This document shows, piece by piece, positions 1 through 8,673 of a stretch of 64,000 nt of DNA. How positions within the stretch are numbered: the first letter of the stretch is position 1; every line of letters starts with the position of its first letter. A program made the position numbers and the translations under genes. The notes below the pieces were generated by a model. The model made no database searches. It was given only the letters and a program-made list of their open reading frames with translations, and was not told where the DNA came from. Origin of the DNA: Paracoccus alkenifer (lineage in GTDB: Bacteria; Pseudomonadota; Alphaproteobacteria; Rhodobacterales; Rhodobacteraceae); assembly GCF_900108405.1 (NCBI RefSeq), contig NZ_FNXG01000001.1:434001-498000 (forward strand), in the 5' to 3' direction.

Positions 1-138
1 GATCAGCGCGGACAGGTTTTCGCCCAGCGCCTCGTCCACCTCGTCGAAGACGGCGCGCGCAGCCGGCCAGCGATCAGCCAGCGCGCGGCCCATGCCGATG
101 GTCTGGGCACCCTGCCCCGGAAAGACGAAAGCCCGCAT
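1..138 (-). CDS. fabD: Malonyl-CoA:ACP transacylase, N-terminal fragment
   Basis: Only the first 46 codons are inside the window; the gene runs off the left edge. The start MRAFVFPGQGAQTIGMGRA is the typical FabD opening, with the FPGQGAQ motif that shapes the acyl-transferase active site. FabD moves malonyl from CoA to acyl carrier protein in cytoplasmic fatty acid synthesis. The catalytic Ser (GHSLG) and His lie outside and cannot be checked. The start is the ATG at 138. The next gene upstream, ndk, is on the same strand but separated by a terminator and a dispersed repeat, so fabD probably has its own promoter. Confidence 0.88.
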   Translation of the reverse strand, partial: MRAFVFPGQGAQTIGMGRALADRWPAARAVFDEVDEALGENLSALI

Positions 139-215
139 GATCGGTCCCGTTGCTGTTGCATTTGGGCCGGGATAGCGCGCCCGGGGGCGGCATGGCAATT
201 GGAACCGGGAAAAAA

Positions 216-275
216 CGGGGCTTCGCCCCCGCCGGCCAAGGCCGGCTCCCCCAGGATATTTAAGTGATGAAGAAG
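216..275 (+). repeat. Dispersed palindromic repeat, copy A
   Basis: GC-rich inverted repeats (GGGGCTTCGCCCC, then GCCGGCCAAGGCCGGC) are followed by AGGATATTTAAGTGATGAAG. The same plan, GC-rich hairpins then a GGATATTT core and a purine-rich tail, recurs at 3.6, 8.6, 18.5, 21.3, 23.3, 25.0, 27.5 and 29.9 kb. This copy is closest to the one inside recO, sharing GGATATTT-NN-GTGATGAAGAA. It lies between fabD and the ndk terminator. Confidence 0.7.
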
Positions 276-301
276 AAGGCCGCCCCGTTGCGGGGGCGGC
301 C
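271..301 (-). terminator. Terminator of ndk
   Basis: A 9-bp perfect stem (278-286 with 293-301, GGCCGCCCC/GGGGCGGCC) with a GTTGCG loop, followed on the minus strand by TTCTTCTTCATC. It starts 26 bases past the ndk stop codon. Confidence 0.75.
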
Positions 302-327
302 ATGCAGCTTTCGGGAGATCGAGGCGG

Positions 328-750
328 TTAGCCGACCAGTTCGAGACCCGAGAAGAAAAAGGCGATTTCCTGCGCCGCGGTTTCCGGGGCGTCCGAGCCG
401 TGGACCGAGTTTTCGCCGACCGACAGCGCGAATTCCTTGCGGATGGTGCCTTCGTCGGCCTGCGCGGGGTTGGTCGCGCCCATCACTTCGCGGTTCTTGG
501 CGATGGCGCCTTCGCCTTCCAGCACCTGCACCACGACGGGTTCGGAGGCCATGAATTCCACCAGCTCGCCGTAGAAGGGGCGTTCCTTGTGGACTTCGTA
601 GAACTTGCCGGCCTGTGCGGGCGACAGGTGGATGCGCTTTTGCGCGACGATGCGCAGGCCGGCATCCTCGAACTTGGCGTTGATCTTGCCGGTCAGGTTG
701 CGGCGGGTGGCGTCGGGCTTGATGATGGAAAGGGTGCGTTCGATGGCCAT
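328..750 (-). CDS. ndk: Nucleoside diphosphate kinase
   Basis: A 140-residue protein, the usual length. It transfers the gamma phosphate of ATP to NDPs through a phospho-histidine. The opening [18 protein letters not shown] holds the conserved KPDA nucleotide-site motif, and SVHGSD near residue 117 carries the active-site His. A GAGGAATATC ribosome site precedes the ATG at 750. It is a stand-alone unit with a terminator downstream. There are no gaps or odd residues, so the call is firm. Confidence 0.97.
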   Translation of the reverse strand: MAIERTLSIIKPDATRRNLTGKINAKFEDAGLRIVAQKRIHLSPAQAGKFYEVHKERPFYGELVEFMASEPVVVQVLEGEGAIAKNREVMGATNPAQADEGTIRKEFALSVGENSVHGSDAPETAAQEIAFFFSGLELVG

Positions 751-842
751 GATATTCCTCGATGTCCGAAGGTTGTCAGATTGGCCGGGCGGCTATCATG
801 CCCCCCGCACAAAGAAAACCCCGCGGGCCCCGGCGCCTGATG

Positions 843-870
843 CAAAAAGGGCAGCCCCGCAGGACTGCCC
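843..870 (-). terminator. Terminator of the cold-shock gene
   Basis: Hairpin 849-870 (GGGCAG-CC with GG-CTGCCC around a short loop) followed on the minus strand by TTTTTGC. It lies 24 bases after the cold-shock stop codon and is a textbook intrinsic terminator. Confidence 0.85.
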
Positions 871-894
871 CCTGAACCCTGACGGGTCGTGCGA

Positions 895-1101
895 TCAGAC
901 GAACTGGATGTTCGTCGCCGATTCGCGCCCGTCGCGGCCGCTTTCCAGCTCATAGGTGACTTTCTGGCCGTCGGCCGGGGCGTGCAGACCCGCACGCTCA
1001 AGCGCCGAGACGTGCAGGAACACGTCGCGGTTGCCGTTTTCCGGCTGGATAAAGCCGAAGCCTTTGGTCGAGTTGAACCATTTCACGGTGCCGTTGGCCA
1101 T
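895..1101 (-). CDS. Cold-shock protein (CspA family)
   Basis: A 68-residue single cold-shock domain that binds single-stranded RNA or DNA and melts RNA structure. RNP1 appears as KGFGFIQP and RNP2 as DVFLHVSAL, after the standard MANGTVKWFN opening. The ATG at 1101 was chosen because GGAG sits eight bases upstream and the family starts here; an in-frame extension to 1224 is not supported. It is divergent from the ABC-F gene. Whether it is cold-induced cannot be read from sequence. Confidence 0.95.
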   Translation of the reverse strand: MANGTVKWFNSTKGFGFIQPENGNRDVFLHVSALERAGLHAPADGQKVTYELESGRDGRESATNIQFV

Positions 1102-1293
1102 CGTGAGATCTCCTGTCATGTTGCCATCCGCGGAAATGCGATGGCCCGGCGCAGTCACTCGAAAAGCATACTGAAGCCGGGTAACCGAAGACAGGTAGCA
1201 GATAGATAACGTTGCCCGATCCATTTAGGCCGTTTGCGCCCGCAATACAAGCGTCGCGTTGACGAATGCCGCCGTCTGCTGCAATCCCCCCCC

Positions 1294-3141
1294 ATGCTGC
1301 GCATCGACGACATTTCCTATTCCATCGCCGGACGGCCGCTGTTCCAGAACGCCAGCGCGGTGATCCCGGACGGGCACAAGGTCGGGCTGGTCGGCCCGAA
1401 CGGCGCCGGCAAGACCACGCTGTTTCGGCTGATCCGGGGCGAGCTGTCGCTGGACGGCGGCGCCATCACCCTGCCCGCCCGCGCCCGCATCGGCGGCGTC
1501 GCGCAGGAATCGCCCGCGACCGAAGTCAGCGTGCTGGATACGGTGCTGGCCGCCGACACCGAACGTCACGCGCTGCTGGCCGAGGCTGCCTCTGCCAGCG
1601 ACCCCCACCGCATCGCGGAAATCCAGACAAGGCTGGCTGACATCGACGCTTGGTCGGCCGAGGGGCGGGCGGCCGCGATCCTGCAAGGGCTGGGGTTTCC
1701 GCCCGCCGATCAGGCGCGACCCACCGGGGATTTCTCGGGCGGGTGGCGGATGCGGATGGCGCTGGCCGGGGTGCTGTTCGCGCGCCCCGACCTGCTGCTG
1801 CTGGATGAACCGACGAACTATCTCGACCTCGAAGGGGCGCTGTGGCTGGAAACCTATCTGGCGCGCTATCCCCATACCGTCATCGTCATCAGCCACGATC
1901 GCGGGCTGCTGAACCGGGCCGTGGGGTCGATCCTGCATCTCGATGACCGCAAGCTGACGCTGTATTCCGGCGGCTACGACAGTTTCGCCCGCATCCGCGC
2001 CGAGCGCCGGGCGTTGCAGGCCGCCGAGGCCAAAAAGCAAGAGGCCCGCCGCGCCCATCTGCAAGGTTTCGTGGACCGTTTCCGCGCCAAGGCCACCAAG
2101 GCCGCGCAGGCCCAGTCGCGATTGAAAGCGCTGGCCAGGATGGAGCCGATCACCGCCCCCGAAGAGGCGAAGTTCCACCGCTTTACCTTTCCCCAGCCCG
2201 ACCAGCTGTCGCCGCCGATCCTGTCGCTGGACGGGGTCTCGGTGGGCTATGACGGGCGCGCGGTGCTGCGACGGCTGAACCTGCGGCTTGATCAGGACGA
2301 CCGCATCGCGCTGCTGGGCCGCAACGGGCAGGGGAAATCGACGCTGTCAAAGCTGCTGGCCGGGCGGCTGCCGGCGATCGAGGGGACGGTTACGCGCTCA
2401 TCCAAGCTGCGGGTCGGGTATTTCGCCCAGCATCAGGTGGACGAGCTGTCGCTGGACGAAACCCCGCTGGACCACGTCCGCCGCCTGCGCCCGGATGAGG
2501 CCCCGGCGCGGCTGCGCGCCCGGCTGGCCGGATTCGGGCTGATGGAGGCGCAGGCGGAAACCCGCGTCCGCGCGCTCTCGGGCGGGCAGAAATCGCGGCT
2601 GTCGCTGCTGCTGGCCACCATCGACGCGCCGCATCTGCTGATTCTCGACGAGCCGACCAACCATCTGGACATCGAATCGCGCGAGGCGCTGACCGAGGCG
2701 CTGAACGACTATACCGGCGCGGTGGTGCTGGTCAGCCACGACATGCACCTGCTGGAACTGGTCGCGGACCGGCTGTGGCTGGTCGCGGACGGCGCCGTGC
2801 GCCCCTATGCCGACGACCTCGACAGCTATCGCAAGTCGCTGCTGACCCCGGACGAACCCCCGCGCCCGCGCGAGACCCCGAAACCCAGCCCGAAACGCGC
2901 CACCCGCGACGAGATCCTCGAGCTGCGCGCCGAGGCCCGCCGCGGCGAAGAACGGGTCGAGAAACTGACCGCCATGCTGGAAAAGATCAGCGAGAAAATG
3001 GCCGACCCCGCGCTTTACGACGACCCGGCCGAGGCCGAGAAATGGGGCCGCAAACACGCCGAGGCCGCGCAGGCCCTGCCCCGTGCCGAGGCGCTGTGGA
3101 TGGACGCGCTGGAACGGCTCGAGGCGGCTGAACGGGGCTGA
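1294..3141 (+). CDS. ABC-F family ATPase (YheS/Uup type)
   Basis: A 615-residue soluble protein with two ABC domains and no membrane segment, as expected of ABC-F proteins that act on ribosomes. The first domain has GPNGAGKTT near residue 35, FSGGWRMR and DEPTN. The second has GRNGQGKST, LSGGQKSR and DEPTN. An Arg/Lys/Ala-rich linker near residues 245-290 joins them, and a charged coiled-coil tail follows from about residue 540. The ATG at 1294 matches the usual family start; no good Shine-Dalgarno is visible, and a TTG at 1234 is the alternative. The sub-family and substrate state (resistance or housekeeping) cannot be decided. Confidence 0.93.
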   Translation: MLRIDDISYSIAGRPLFQNASAVIPDGHKVGLVGPNGAGKTTLFRLIRGELSLDGGAITLPARARIGGVAQESPATEVSVLDTVLAADTERHALLAEAASASDPHRIAEIQTRLADIDAWSAEGRAAAILQGLGFPPADQARPTGDFSGGWRMRMALAGVLFARPDLLLLDEPTNYLDLEGALWLETYLARYPHTVIVISHDRGLLNRAVGSILHLDDRKLTLYSGGYDSFARIRAERRALQAAEAKKQEARRAHLQGFVDRFRAKATKAAQAQSRLKALARMEPITAPEEAKFHRFTFPQPDQLSPPILSLDGVSVGYDGRAVLRRLNLRLDQDDRIALLGRNGQGKSTLSKLLAGRLPAIEGTVTRSSKLRVGYFAQHQVDELSLDETPLDHVRRLRPDEAPARLRARLAGFGLMEAQAETRVRALSGGQKSRLSLLLATIDAPHLLILDEPTNHLDIESREALTEALNDYTGAVVLVSHDMHLLELVADRLWLVADGAVRPYADDLDSYRKSLLTPDEPPRPRETPKPSPKRATRDEILELRAEARRGEERVEKLTAMLEKISEKMADPALYDDPAEAEKWGRKHAEAAQALPRAEALWMDALERLEAAERG

Positions 3142-3222
3142 GGCACCGCGACGCGGGCGCGCGGGCTTTCCACCGCCCCCCGGACCGCCTATATGCAGGA
3201 CATGGTTTCACCGGAGGATGGC

Positions 3223-3582
3223 ATGTCCCAGCCGCAGATCAACGAAGGCGAGCCGCTGATCGCGCCCTCGACCGTCGACCACCCGCTTTACGAAAGCGTG
3301 GTCGAGGCCTGCCGCTCGGTCTACGATCCTGAAATCCCGGTCAATATCTACGACCTCGGGCTGATCTACACCATCGCCATCGACGACACCGACGCGGTGC
3401 GCATCATGATGACGTTGACCGCCCCCGGCTGCCCCGTCGCGGGCGAAATGCCGGGCTGGGTCGCCGATGCGGTCAGCGCGCTGCCCGGCGTGCGGCAGGT
3501 GGACGTGGACATGACCTTTCAGCCGCCCTGGGGGATGGAGATGATGTCCGACGAGGCACGGCTGGAGCTGGGCTTCATCTGA
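3223..3582 (+). CDS. sufT: SufT-like Fe-S assembly factor (MIP18/DUF59)
   Basis: A 119-residue DUF59 (MIP18-like) protein, a family that helps mature Fe-S proteins. The core includes YDPEIPVNIYDLGLIY and the TAPGCP motif with the conserved Cys, then a C-terminal hydrophobic block ending ARLELGFI. GGAGG five bases before the ATG at 3223 decides the start over an ATG at 3193. It is separated by about 60 kb from the sufCDS genes at the right end of this window, so it is transcribed apart from them. SufT is the usual name for this architecture in Rhodobacterales; the function is inferred from family. Confidence 0.88.
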   Translation: MSQPQINEGEPLIAPSTVDHPLYESVVEACRSVYDPEIPVNIYDLGLIYTIAIDDTDAVRIMMTLTAPGCPVAGEMPGWVADAVSALPGVRQVDVDMTFQPPWGMEMMSDEARLELGFI

Positions 3583-3611
3583 GGCCCGGCACGTCGCGTT
3601 CCGCGCCAGCA

Positions 3612-3635
3612 GCTTCTTTCTGGCCCAAATACCCC
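3612..3635 (-). repeat. Dispersed palindromic repeat, copy B (core)
   Basis: Read on the minus strand the core is GGGGTATTTGGGCCAGAAAG followed by AAGC. GC-rich inverted repeats extend the element leftward in its own frame to about 3668. It lies between the convergent ends of sufT and the DUF1523 gene. Confidence 0.7.
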
Positions 3636-3675
3636 TGTAGCGGCGACGCGAACCCTCGCGCCGCCGCTGGCCGCG

Positions 3676-4290
3676 CTAACGCCCCAGCCAGCGCCGGAAT
3701 CGCCCGCGCGCCTGATCCGCCCGCGCCTCGGCCCGCTCGACCGCAGGGGCGATGCGCCTTGTGGAAAAGCGGTTCCACCAGCGCCAGAACATCAGCAGCA
3801 GCGCCCCCATCACCCCCAGAATCACCATCGCCAGCCAGTTCGCCGGCCGGTCGTCCGGCCCCGCCACCGGGCGGATCGAGATCGCATTCGGAAAGATGGT
3901 GATCAGGTCGCTGCGCCAGCCATAGGACGTGACGCTGACCCAGCGGGGGGCATCCGCGCTGGACCGCATGTCGCCCGCAATCGCATGCAGGTCCGAACTG
4001 TCGTATTTGAAATAGGGCGGCCAGATCAGCCCGGTATCCTCGTTGCGATAGACCCGCGGGCGCCCGCTCGGCCGCAGCGTGTCGATATAGCGCACATCGC
4101 GCCGCCCGTCAGCTGTCTCGACCGCGCCGCGCCCGGCATAAAACACCCGGTTCCAGCCCAGATCGGTCATCTTGTTATAGGTGTTCACGACCCGCACCGT
4201 ATCGCGGGTGGGCAGCGAGTAATCCAGAAACAGGAACAGCAGCACGCCGAAAGCCACCCCCAGCACCACCTGGATATTGCGCATGGACAT
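3676..4290 (-). CDS. DUF1523 family membrane protein
   Basis: A 204-residue protein with an N-terminal membrane segment (residues 5-24, VVLGVAFGVLLFLFLDY), a central soluble domain of about 120 residues (VRVVNTYNK through TIFPNAISI), a second segment (about 152-170, WLAMVILGVMGALLLMFWRW) and a basic C-terminal tail. This matches the DUF1523 family common in Rhodobacterales; no function is known. The alternative start is the Met at residue 3. It is divergent from the ftsB-like gene, so the region 4291-4429 should hold both promoters. Confidence 0.85.
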   Translation of the reverse strand: MSMRNIQVVLGVAFGVLLFLFLDYSLPTRDTVRVVNTYNKMTDLGWNRVFYAGRGAVETADGRRDVRYIDTLRPSGRPRVYRNEDTGLIWPPYFKYDSSDLHAIAGDMRSSADAPRWVSVTSYGWRSDLITIFPNAISIRPVAGPDDRPANWLAMVILGVMGALLLMFWRWWNRFSTRRIAPAVERAEARADQARGRFRRWLGR

Positions 4291-4429
4291 CGCGTTCCCC
4301 CTTGTTTCAGCCGCACGCCGTGCAGTCTATCGACCCCGCCCCGTGGGTGCGACCCGAAAGGAGGCGTCTGCCGGCAATTCCCCTTGGCCGCGCGCCATGG
4401 CAGGATGGCGGGAAAAACGGACCCGAGAC

Positions 4430-4723
4430 ATGACCCGAACCCTGCCCGTCGGCGCGCTGATCTATGTGCTGCTTGCGCTGCTGCTGTCGCTTTATTTCGC
4501 CTTTGCCGCCGTGCAGGGCCCCTCGGGCATCCTGCGCCGCGTGCAGCTTGAGGCCGAGACCGCCCAGATGACCACCGAGCGCGACGCGCTGGCGACCGAG
4601 GTCGACCGGATGAAGAACCTGACCCGGCGGCTGTCGGACGAATATCTGGATCTCGAGCTGCTGGACGAACGCGCCCGCGACGTGCTGGGGCTGGTGCGCG
4701 GGGATGAGCTGATCATCCGCTGA
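4430..4723 (+). CDS. FtsB/DivIC-like septum formation initiator
   Basis: A 97-residue bitopic protein with a short cytoplasmic N-terminus, one membrane helix (about residues 8-26) and a coiled coil (RRVQLEAETAQMTTERDALATEVD) ending in a short conserved tail. This is the FtsB/DivIC plan, which links FtsL and FtsQ in the divisome. The ATG at 4430 follows a GAGAC stretch; the in-frame upstream region has no family similarity. It sits just before pdhA, a placement common in alphaproteobacteria. Assignment to FtsB itself rests on architecture more than sequence identity. Confidence 0.85.
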   Translation: MTRTLPVGALIYVLLALLLSLYFAFAAVQGPSGILRRVQLEAETAQMTTERDALATEVDRMKNLTRRLSDEYLDLELLDERARDVLGLVRGDELIIR

Positions 4724-4786
4724 ATGCCGCCCGGCGGATCCGTGCAGAATGCGCCTTGCGTCCACCCGGATGGGGAATCTAGGATA

Positions 4787-4800
4787 GTTCAACGCTGAAC
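4787..4800. promoter_or_regulatory. Inverted repeat before pdhA
   Basis: GTTCA-ACGC-TGAAC is a short perfect inverted repeat 38 bases before the pdhA start. Its place and symmetry would suit an operator for the pdh operon, but I do not recognise the regulator. Confidence 0.35.
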
Positions 4801-4838
4801 CATTCTTACAGACGCCATTCCACAGCCGGAGAACGCAG

Positions 4839-5894
4839 ATGGCCAGGAAGCCGACCGATACGGCCCGACCCGCGAAACAGCCCCCCAACCAGCCAAATGT
4901 CTCGCGCGACGAGCTGCTGAAATACTATCGCGAGATGCTGCTGATCCGGCGATTCGAGGAAAAGGCCGGCCAGCTTTACGGCATGGGGCTGATCGGCGGG
5001 TTCTGCCATCTCTACATCGGGCAAGAGGCCGTCGTCGTCGGGCTGGAGGCCGCCGCGAAAGAGGGCGACAAGCGCATCACCAGCTACCGCGACCACGGGC
5101 ACATGCTGGCCTCGGGGATGAATGCGCGGGGCGTGATGGCGGAACTGACCGGGCGCATCGGCGGCTATTCCAAGGGCAAGGGCGGCTCGATGCACATGTT
5201 CAGCCGCGAAAAGCATTTCTACGGCGGCCACGGCATCGTCGCGGCGCAGGTGCCGCTGGGCGCCGGGCTGGCCTTTGCCGACAAATACAACGGCAACGAC
5301 AACGTCACCTTTACCTATTTCGGCGACGGCGCGGCCAACCAGGGCCAGGTCTATGAAACCTACAACATGGCCGAGCTGTGGGAACTGCCGGTCGTCTTTG
5401 TGATCGAGAACAACCAGTATGCGATGGGGACCAGCATGAAGCGGTCCACCAAATCCACCACGCTGTTCGGCCGCGGCGCCGCCTTTGGCATCCCCGGCGA
5501 ACAGGTCGACGGCATGGACGTGCTGGCGGTCAAGGCTGCCGGCGAAAAGGCCGTGGCCCACTGCCGCGCCGGCAAGGGGCCGTATATCCTTGAGGTGATG
5601 ACCTATCGCTATCGCGGCCATTCCATGTCGGACCCCGCGAAATACCGCACCCGCGAAGAGGTGCAGAAGATGCGCGACGAGCGCGACCCGATCGAGCACG
5701 TCCGCCAGCTGCTGCTGCAAGGCGGGCACGCGGTCGAGGACGACCTCAAGGCGATCGACAAGGACATCAAGGACATCGTGAACGATTCCGCCGATTTCGC
5801 CCGCGAAAGCCCTGAGCCGCCGCTGGAAGAGCTGTGGACCGACATCTACGCCGACGACGTGCCGCAGCACGCCGCGCAAGACCTGAACGCCTGA
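4839..5894 (+). CDS. pdhA: Pyruvate dehydrogenase E1 component, alpha subunit
   Basis: A 351-residue protein that, with PdhB, decarboxylates pyruvate on thiamine diphosphate and passes the acetyl group to lipoyl arms. The thiamine motif starts GDGAANQGQVYETYNMAELW and ends VIENNQYAMGT (GDG...NN). The phosphorylation-loop region YRYRGHSMSDP is also present. It is the first gene of pdhA-pdhB-pdhC with a 15-base gap to pdhB. Lipoamide dehydrogenase (E3) is not in this cluster. Confidence 0.97.
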   Translation: MARKPTDTARPAKQPPNQPNVSRDELLKYYREMLLIRRFEEKAGQLYGMGLIGGFCHLYIGQEAVVVGLEAAAKEGDKRITSYRDHGHMLASGMNARGVMAELTGRIGGYSKGKGGSMHMFSREKHFYGGHGIVAAQVPLGAGLAFADKYNGNDNVTFTYFGDGAANQGQVYETYNMAELWELPVVFVIENNQYAMGTSMKRSTKSTTLFGRGAAFGIPGEQVDGMDVLAVKAAGEKAVAHCRAGKGPYILEVMTYRYRGHSMSDPAKYRTREEVQKMRDERDPIEHVRQLLLQGGHAVEDDLKAIDKDIKDIVNDSADFARESPEPPLEELWTDIYADDVPQHAAQDLNA

Positions 5895-5909
5895 GAGAGG
5901 GGCTGAAAG

Positions 5910-7286
5910 ATGGCAACCGAAATCCTGATGCCCGCGCTTTCCCCCACGATGGAGGAAGGCACGCTGGCCAAATGGCTGGTGTCCGAGGGCGATACCGTGA
6001 AATCCGGCGACATCCTCGCCGAGATCGAAACCGACAAGGCCACGATGGAATTCGAGGCGGTGGACGAGGGCGTGATCGGCAAGATCCTGATTGCCGAGGG
6101 CACGCAGGGCGTCGCCGTCAACACCCCCATCGCCGTGATGCTGGCCGAGGGCGAATCGGCCGACGCCACCCCCGCGCCTGCGGCCGAGAAACCGTCCGCC
6201 GATGCGGCCCCCGCTCCCGTCCCCGCCGCCGCCGCCAAATCCGCAGTCGAATCGGTTCACACCCCCGAACCCGACGAAACCCCCGACTGGCCCGAGGGCA
6301 CCGAGCTCAAGCAGATGACCGTCCGCGAGGCGCTGCGCGAGGCCATGGCCGAGGAAATGGAACGCGACGAATCGGTGTTCCTGATGGGCGAGGAAGTCGG
6401 CGAATACCAAGGCGCCTACAAGATCAGCCAGGGGCTGCTGGACCGTTTCGGCCCGCGCCGAGTGGTGGACACGCCGATTTCCGAACATGGTTTCGCCGGC
6501 ATCGGCGTCGGCGCCGCCTTTGGCGGGCTGCATCCGATCGTCGAATTCATGACCTTCAACTTTGCCATGCAGGCCATCGACCAGATCGTGAACTCGGCCG
6601 CCAAGACGCTGTATATGTCGGGCGGGCAGATGGGCTGCCCCATCGTGTTCCGCGGCCCGAACGGCGCCGCCGCCCGCGTCGCCGCCCAGCACAGCCAGGA
6701 TTACGCGGCGTGGTATGCGGCGATTCCCGGCCTCAAGGTCGTGCAGCCCTATTCCGCCGCCGACGCCAAGGGCCTGCTGAAAACCGCGATCCGCGACCCG
6801 AACCCGGTGATCTTCCTGGAAAACGAAATCCTTTATGGCCGCAGCTTCGACGTGCCGGTGCTGGATGATTTCACCATTCCGTTCGGCAAGGCCAAGGTGG
6901 CGCGCAACGGGTCTGACGTGACCATCGTCAGCTTCGGCATCGGCATGGCCCATGCGTTGGAGGCGGCCGGGAAACTGGCCGAGGACGGGATCGAGGCCGA
7001 GGTGATCGACCTGCGCACCCTGCGCCCCATCGACTATGCCACAGTGTTGAAATCGGTGCAGAAAACCAACCGCTGCGTCACCGTGGAAGAGGGCTTCCCC
7101 GTCGGCTCGATCGGCAACCACATCAGCGCGTATCTGATGGAAAACGCCTTTGACTGGCTGGACGCTCCGGTGGTCAACTGCACGGGCAAGGACGTGCCGA
7201 TGCCCTATGCGGCCAACCTTGAACGGCTGGCGCTGGTGACGGCCGACGACGTCGTGCAGGCCGTCCGCAACGTGACCTATCGGTAA
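5910..7286 (+). CDS. pdhB: Pyruvate dehydrogenase E1 beta with N-terminal lipoyl domain
   Basis: A 458-residue protein of two parts. Residues 1-76 form a biotinyl/lipoyl domain with the lipoylation motif [11 protein letters not shown] (Lys43). An Ala/Pro/Glu linker runs to about residue 128, then the E1-beta transketolase fold follows ([36 protein letters not shown]). Lipoylated E1-beta is known in several alphaproteobacteria. The lipoyl domain is residue-for-residue identical to that of the next gene, pdhC, with only silent DNA differences. GAGAGGGGC precedes the ATG. Confidence 0.97.
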   Translation: MATEILMPALSPTMEEGTLAKWLVSEGDTVKSGDILAEIETDKATMEFEAVDEGVIGKILIAEGTQGVAVNTPIAVMLAEGESADATPAPAAEKPSADAAPAPVPAAAAKSAVESVHTPEPDETPDWPEGTELKQMTVREALREAMAEEMERDESVFLMGEEVGEYQGAYKISQGLLDRFGPRRVVDTPISEHGFAGIGVGAAFGGLHPIVEFMTFNFAMQAIDQIVNSAAKTLYMSGGQMGCPIVFRGPNGAAARVAAQHSQDYAAWYAAIPGLKVVQPYSAADAKGLLKTAIRDPNPVIFLENEILYGRSFDVPVLDDFTIPFGKAKVARNGSDVTIVSFGIGMAHALEAAGKLAEDGIEAEVIDLRTLRPIDYATVLKSVQKTNRCVTVEEGFPVGSIGNHISAYLMENAFDWLDAPVVNCTGKDVPMPYAANLERLALVTADDVVQAVRNVTYR

Positions 7287-7299
7287 GGGAACGCGAGAC

Positions 7300-7527
7300 A
7301 TGGCAACCGAAATCCTGATGCCCGCATTGTCCCCGACGATGGAGGAAGGGACGCTGGCCAAATGGCTGGTGTCCGAGGGCGACACCGTGAAATCCGGCGA
7401 CATCCTCGCCGAAATCGAAACCGACAAGGCCACGATGGAGTTCGAGGCCGTGGACGAGGGCGTGATCGGCAAGATCCTGATCGCCGAAGGCACCCAGGGG
7501 GTCGCCGTCAATACCCCCATCGCCGTG
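7300..7527 (+). repeat. Lipoyl-domain duplication (partner 5910-6137)
   Basis: The first 76 codons of pdhC repeat the first 76 codons of pdhB. By eye there are about 14 base differences, all silent, so the encoded domains are identical. Confidence 0.9.
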
Positions 7528-8598
7528 CTGGTCGAAGAGGGCGAGGACGTCCCGGCCGCGGCCCCGAAAGCGGCGACAAAGCCCGCGGAAAGCCCGACCG
7601 AGCAACCGGCCCCGGCCGCCCCCGCCAAGCCCGCGGCCCCGGCGGCCCCCGCCGCCCCCTCGCGCGGCAAGGGCGAACGCATCTTTGCATCCCCCCTTGC
7701 GCGGCGGATCGCGGCGGAACGCGGCATCGACCTTGCCGGCGTCACCGGCAGCGGCCCGAAAGGCCGCATCGTCAAGGCCGATGTGGAACAGGCACAACCC
7801 GGCGCGGTCAAAGCCGCCACCCCAGCCGAGACCGCAAAACCCGCCGCAGCCGCAGCCGCTGTCCCGCAGGGCATGGGTTATGATGTCGTCAAAAAGATGC
7901 TGGAAGGCCGCGAGACGACCGAGATCGCACTGGACGGGATGCGCCGCACCATCGCCGCGCGGCTGTCCGAGGCCAAGCAGACCATCCCGCATTTCTACCT
8001 GCGCCGTTCGGTGAAGCTGGACGCGCTGATGGAATTCCGGGCCACGCTGAACAAGCAGCTGGAATCGCGGGGCGTCAAGCTGTCGGTCAACGACTTCATC
8101 ATCAAGGCCTGCGCGCTGGCGCTGCAACAGGTGCCGGCGGCGAATGCGGTCTGGGCCGGCGACCGGATCATCCAGCTGACACCCTCGGATGTGGCGGTCG
8201 CCGTCGCGGTCGAAGGCGGGCTGTTCACCCCGGTGCTGAAGGATGCCCACCAGAAAACCCTGTCGGCACTGTCGGCGGAAATGAAGGACCTTGCCGCCCG
8301 CGCCCGCTCGAAAAAGCTTGCCCCGCATGAATACCAGGGCGGCAGCTTCGCCATCTCGAACCTCGGCATGTTCGGGATCGAGAATTTCGACGCGGTCATC
8401 AACCCGCCCCACGGCGCGATCCTCGCCGTCGGCGCCGGCCTCCCCACCCCTGTGGTCGAGAACGGCGAAATCGTCATCCGCAACCTGATGTCGATGACGC
8501 TGTCGGTCGATCACCGGGTGATCGACGGCGCGCTTGGTGCGGAACTGCTGGCCGCCATCACTGCCCATCTGGAAAACCCGTTGGGAATGCTGGCGTGA
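7300..8598 (+). CDS. pdhC: Dihydrolipoamide acetyltransferase (E2 of pyruvate dehydrogenase)
   Basis: A 432-residue E2 with a single lipoyl domain (residues 1-76, Lys43 in ETDKATMEF), an Ala/Pro linker, a peripheral subunit-binding domain (about 128-163, [17 protein letters not shown] then [12 protein letters not shown]) and the acyltransferase core (about 200-432) with the catalytic DHRVIDGA motif. It forms the core of the complex and transfers acetyl to CoA. The gap to pdhB is 13 bases. A strong terminator follows at once, closing the operon. Confidence 0.97.
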   Translation: MATEILMPALSPTMEEGTLAKWLVSEGDTVKSGDILAEIETDKATMEFEAVDEGVIGKILIAEGTQGVAVNTPIAVLVEEGEDVPAAAPKAATKPAESPTEQPAPAAPAKPAAPAAPAAPSRGKGERIFASPLARRIAAERGIDLAGVTGSGPKGRIVKADVEQAQPGAVKAATPAETAKPAAAAAAVPQGMGYDVVKKMLEGRETTEIALDGMRRTIAARLSEAKQTIPHFYLRRSVKLDALMEFRATLNKQLESRGVKLSVNDFIIKACALALQQVPAANAVWAGDRIIQLTPSDVAVAVAVEGGLFTPVLKDAHQKTLSALSAEMKDLAARARSKKLAPHEYQGGSFAISNLGMFGIENFDAVINPPHGAILAVGAGLPTPVVENGEIVIRNLMSMTLSVDHRVIDGALGAELLAAITAHLENPLGMLA

Positions 8599-8606
8599 AT
8601 TGACAA

Positions 8607-8633
8607 GGGCCGCCCGCCTCGGCGGCCCTTTCT
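8607..8633 (+). terminator. Terminator of the pdh operon
   Basis: Stem 8607-8614/8621-8628 (GGGCCGCC with GGCGGCCC) followed by TTTCTT. It lies 8 bases past the pdhC stop. Confidence 0.85.
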
Positions 8634-8673
8634 TCCTTGCCCAAATGCGCGACGCGCCGGGGGCAGAGCCCCC
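8631..8673 (-). repeat. Dispersed palindromic repeat, copy C
   Basis: On the minus strand a GGGGGCTCTGCCCCC hairpin is followed by a degenerate core ATTTGGGCAAGGAAGAAA. The hairpin touches the stop codon of the RND pump gene, and the tail overlaps the T tract of the pdh terminator. Confidence 0.6.

Noticed and set aside
4806..7874. A 1022-codon open frame on the minus strand, antisense to pdhA/pdhB/pdhC
   Set aside because: It is a shadow of the three real genes caused by high GC; the translation is low-complexity with no known domain and it spans several true genes.
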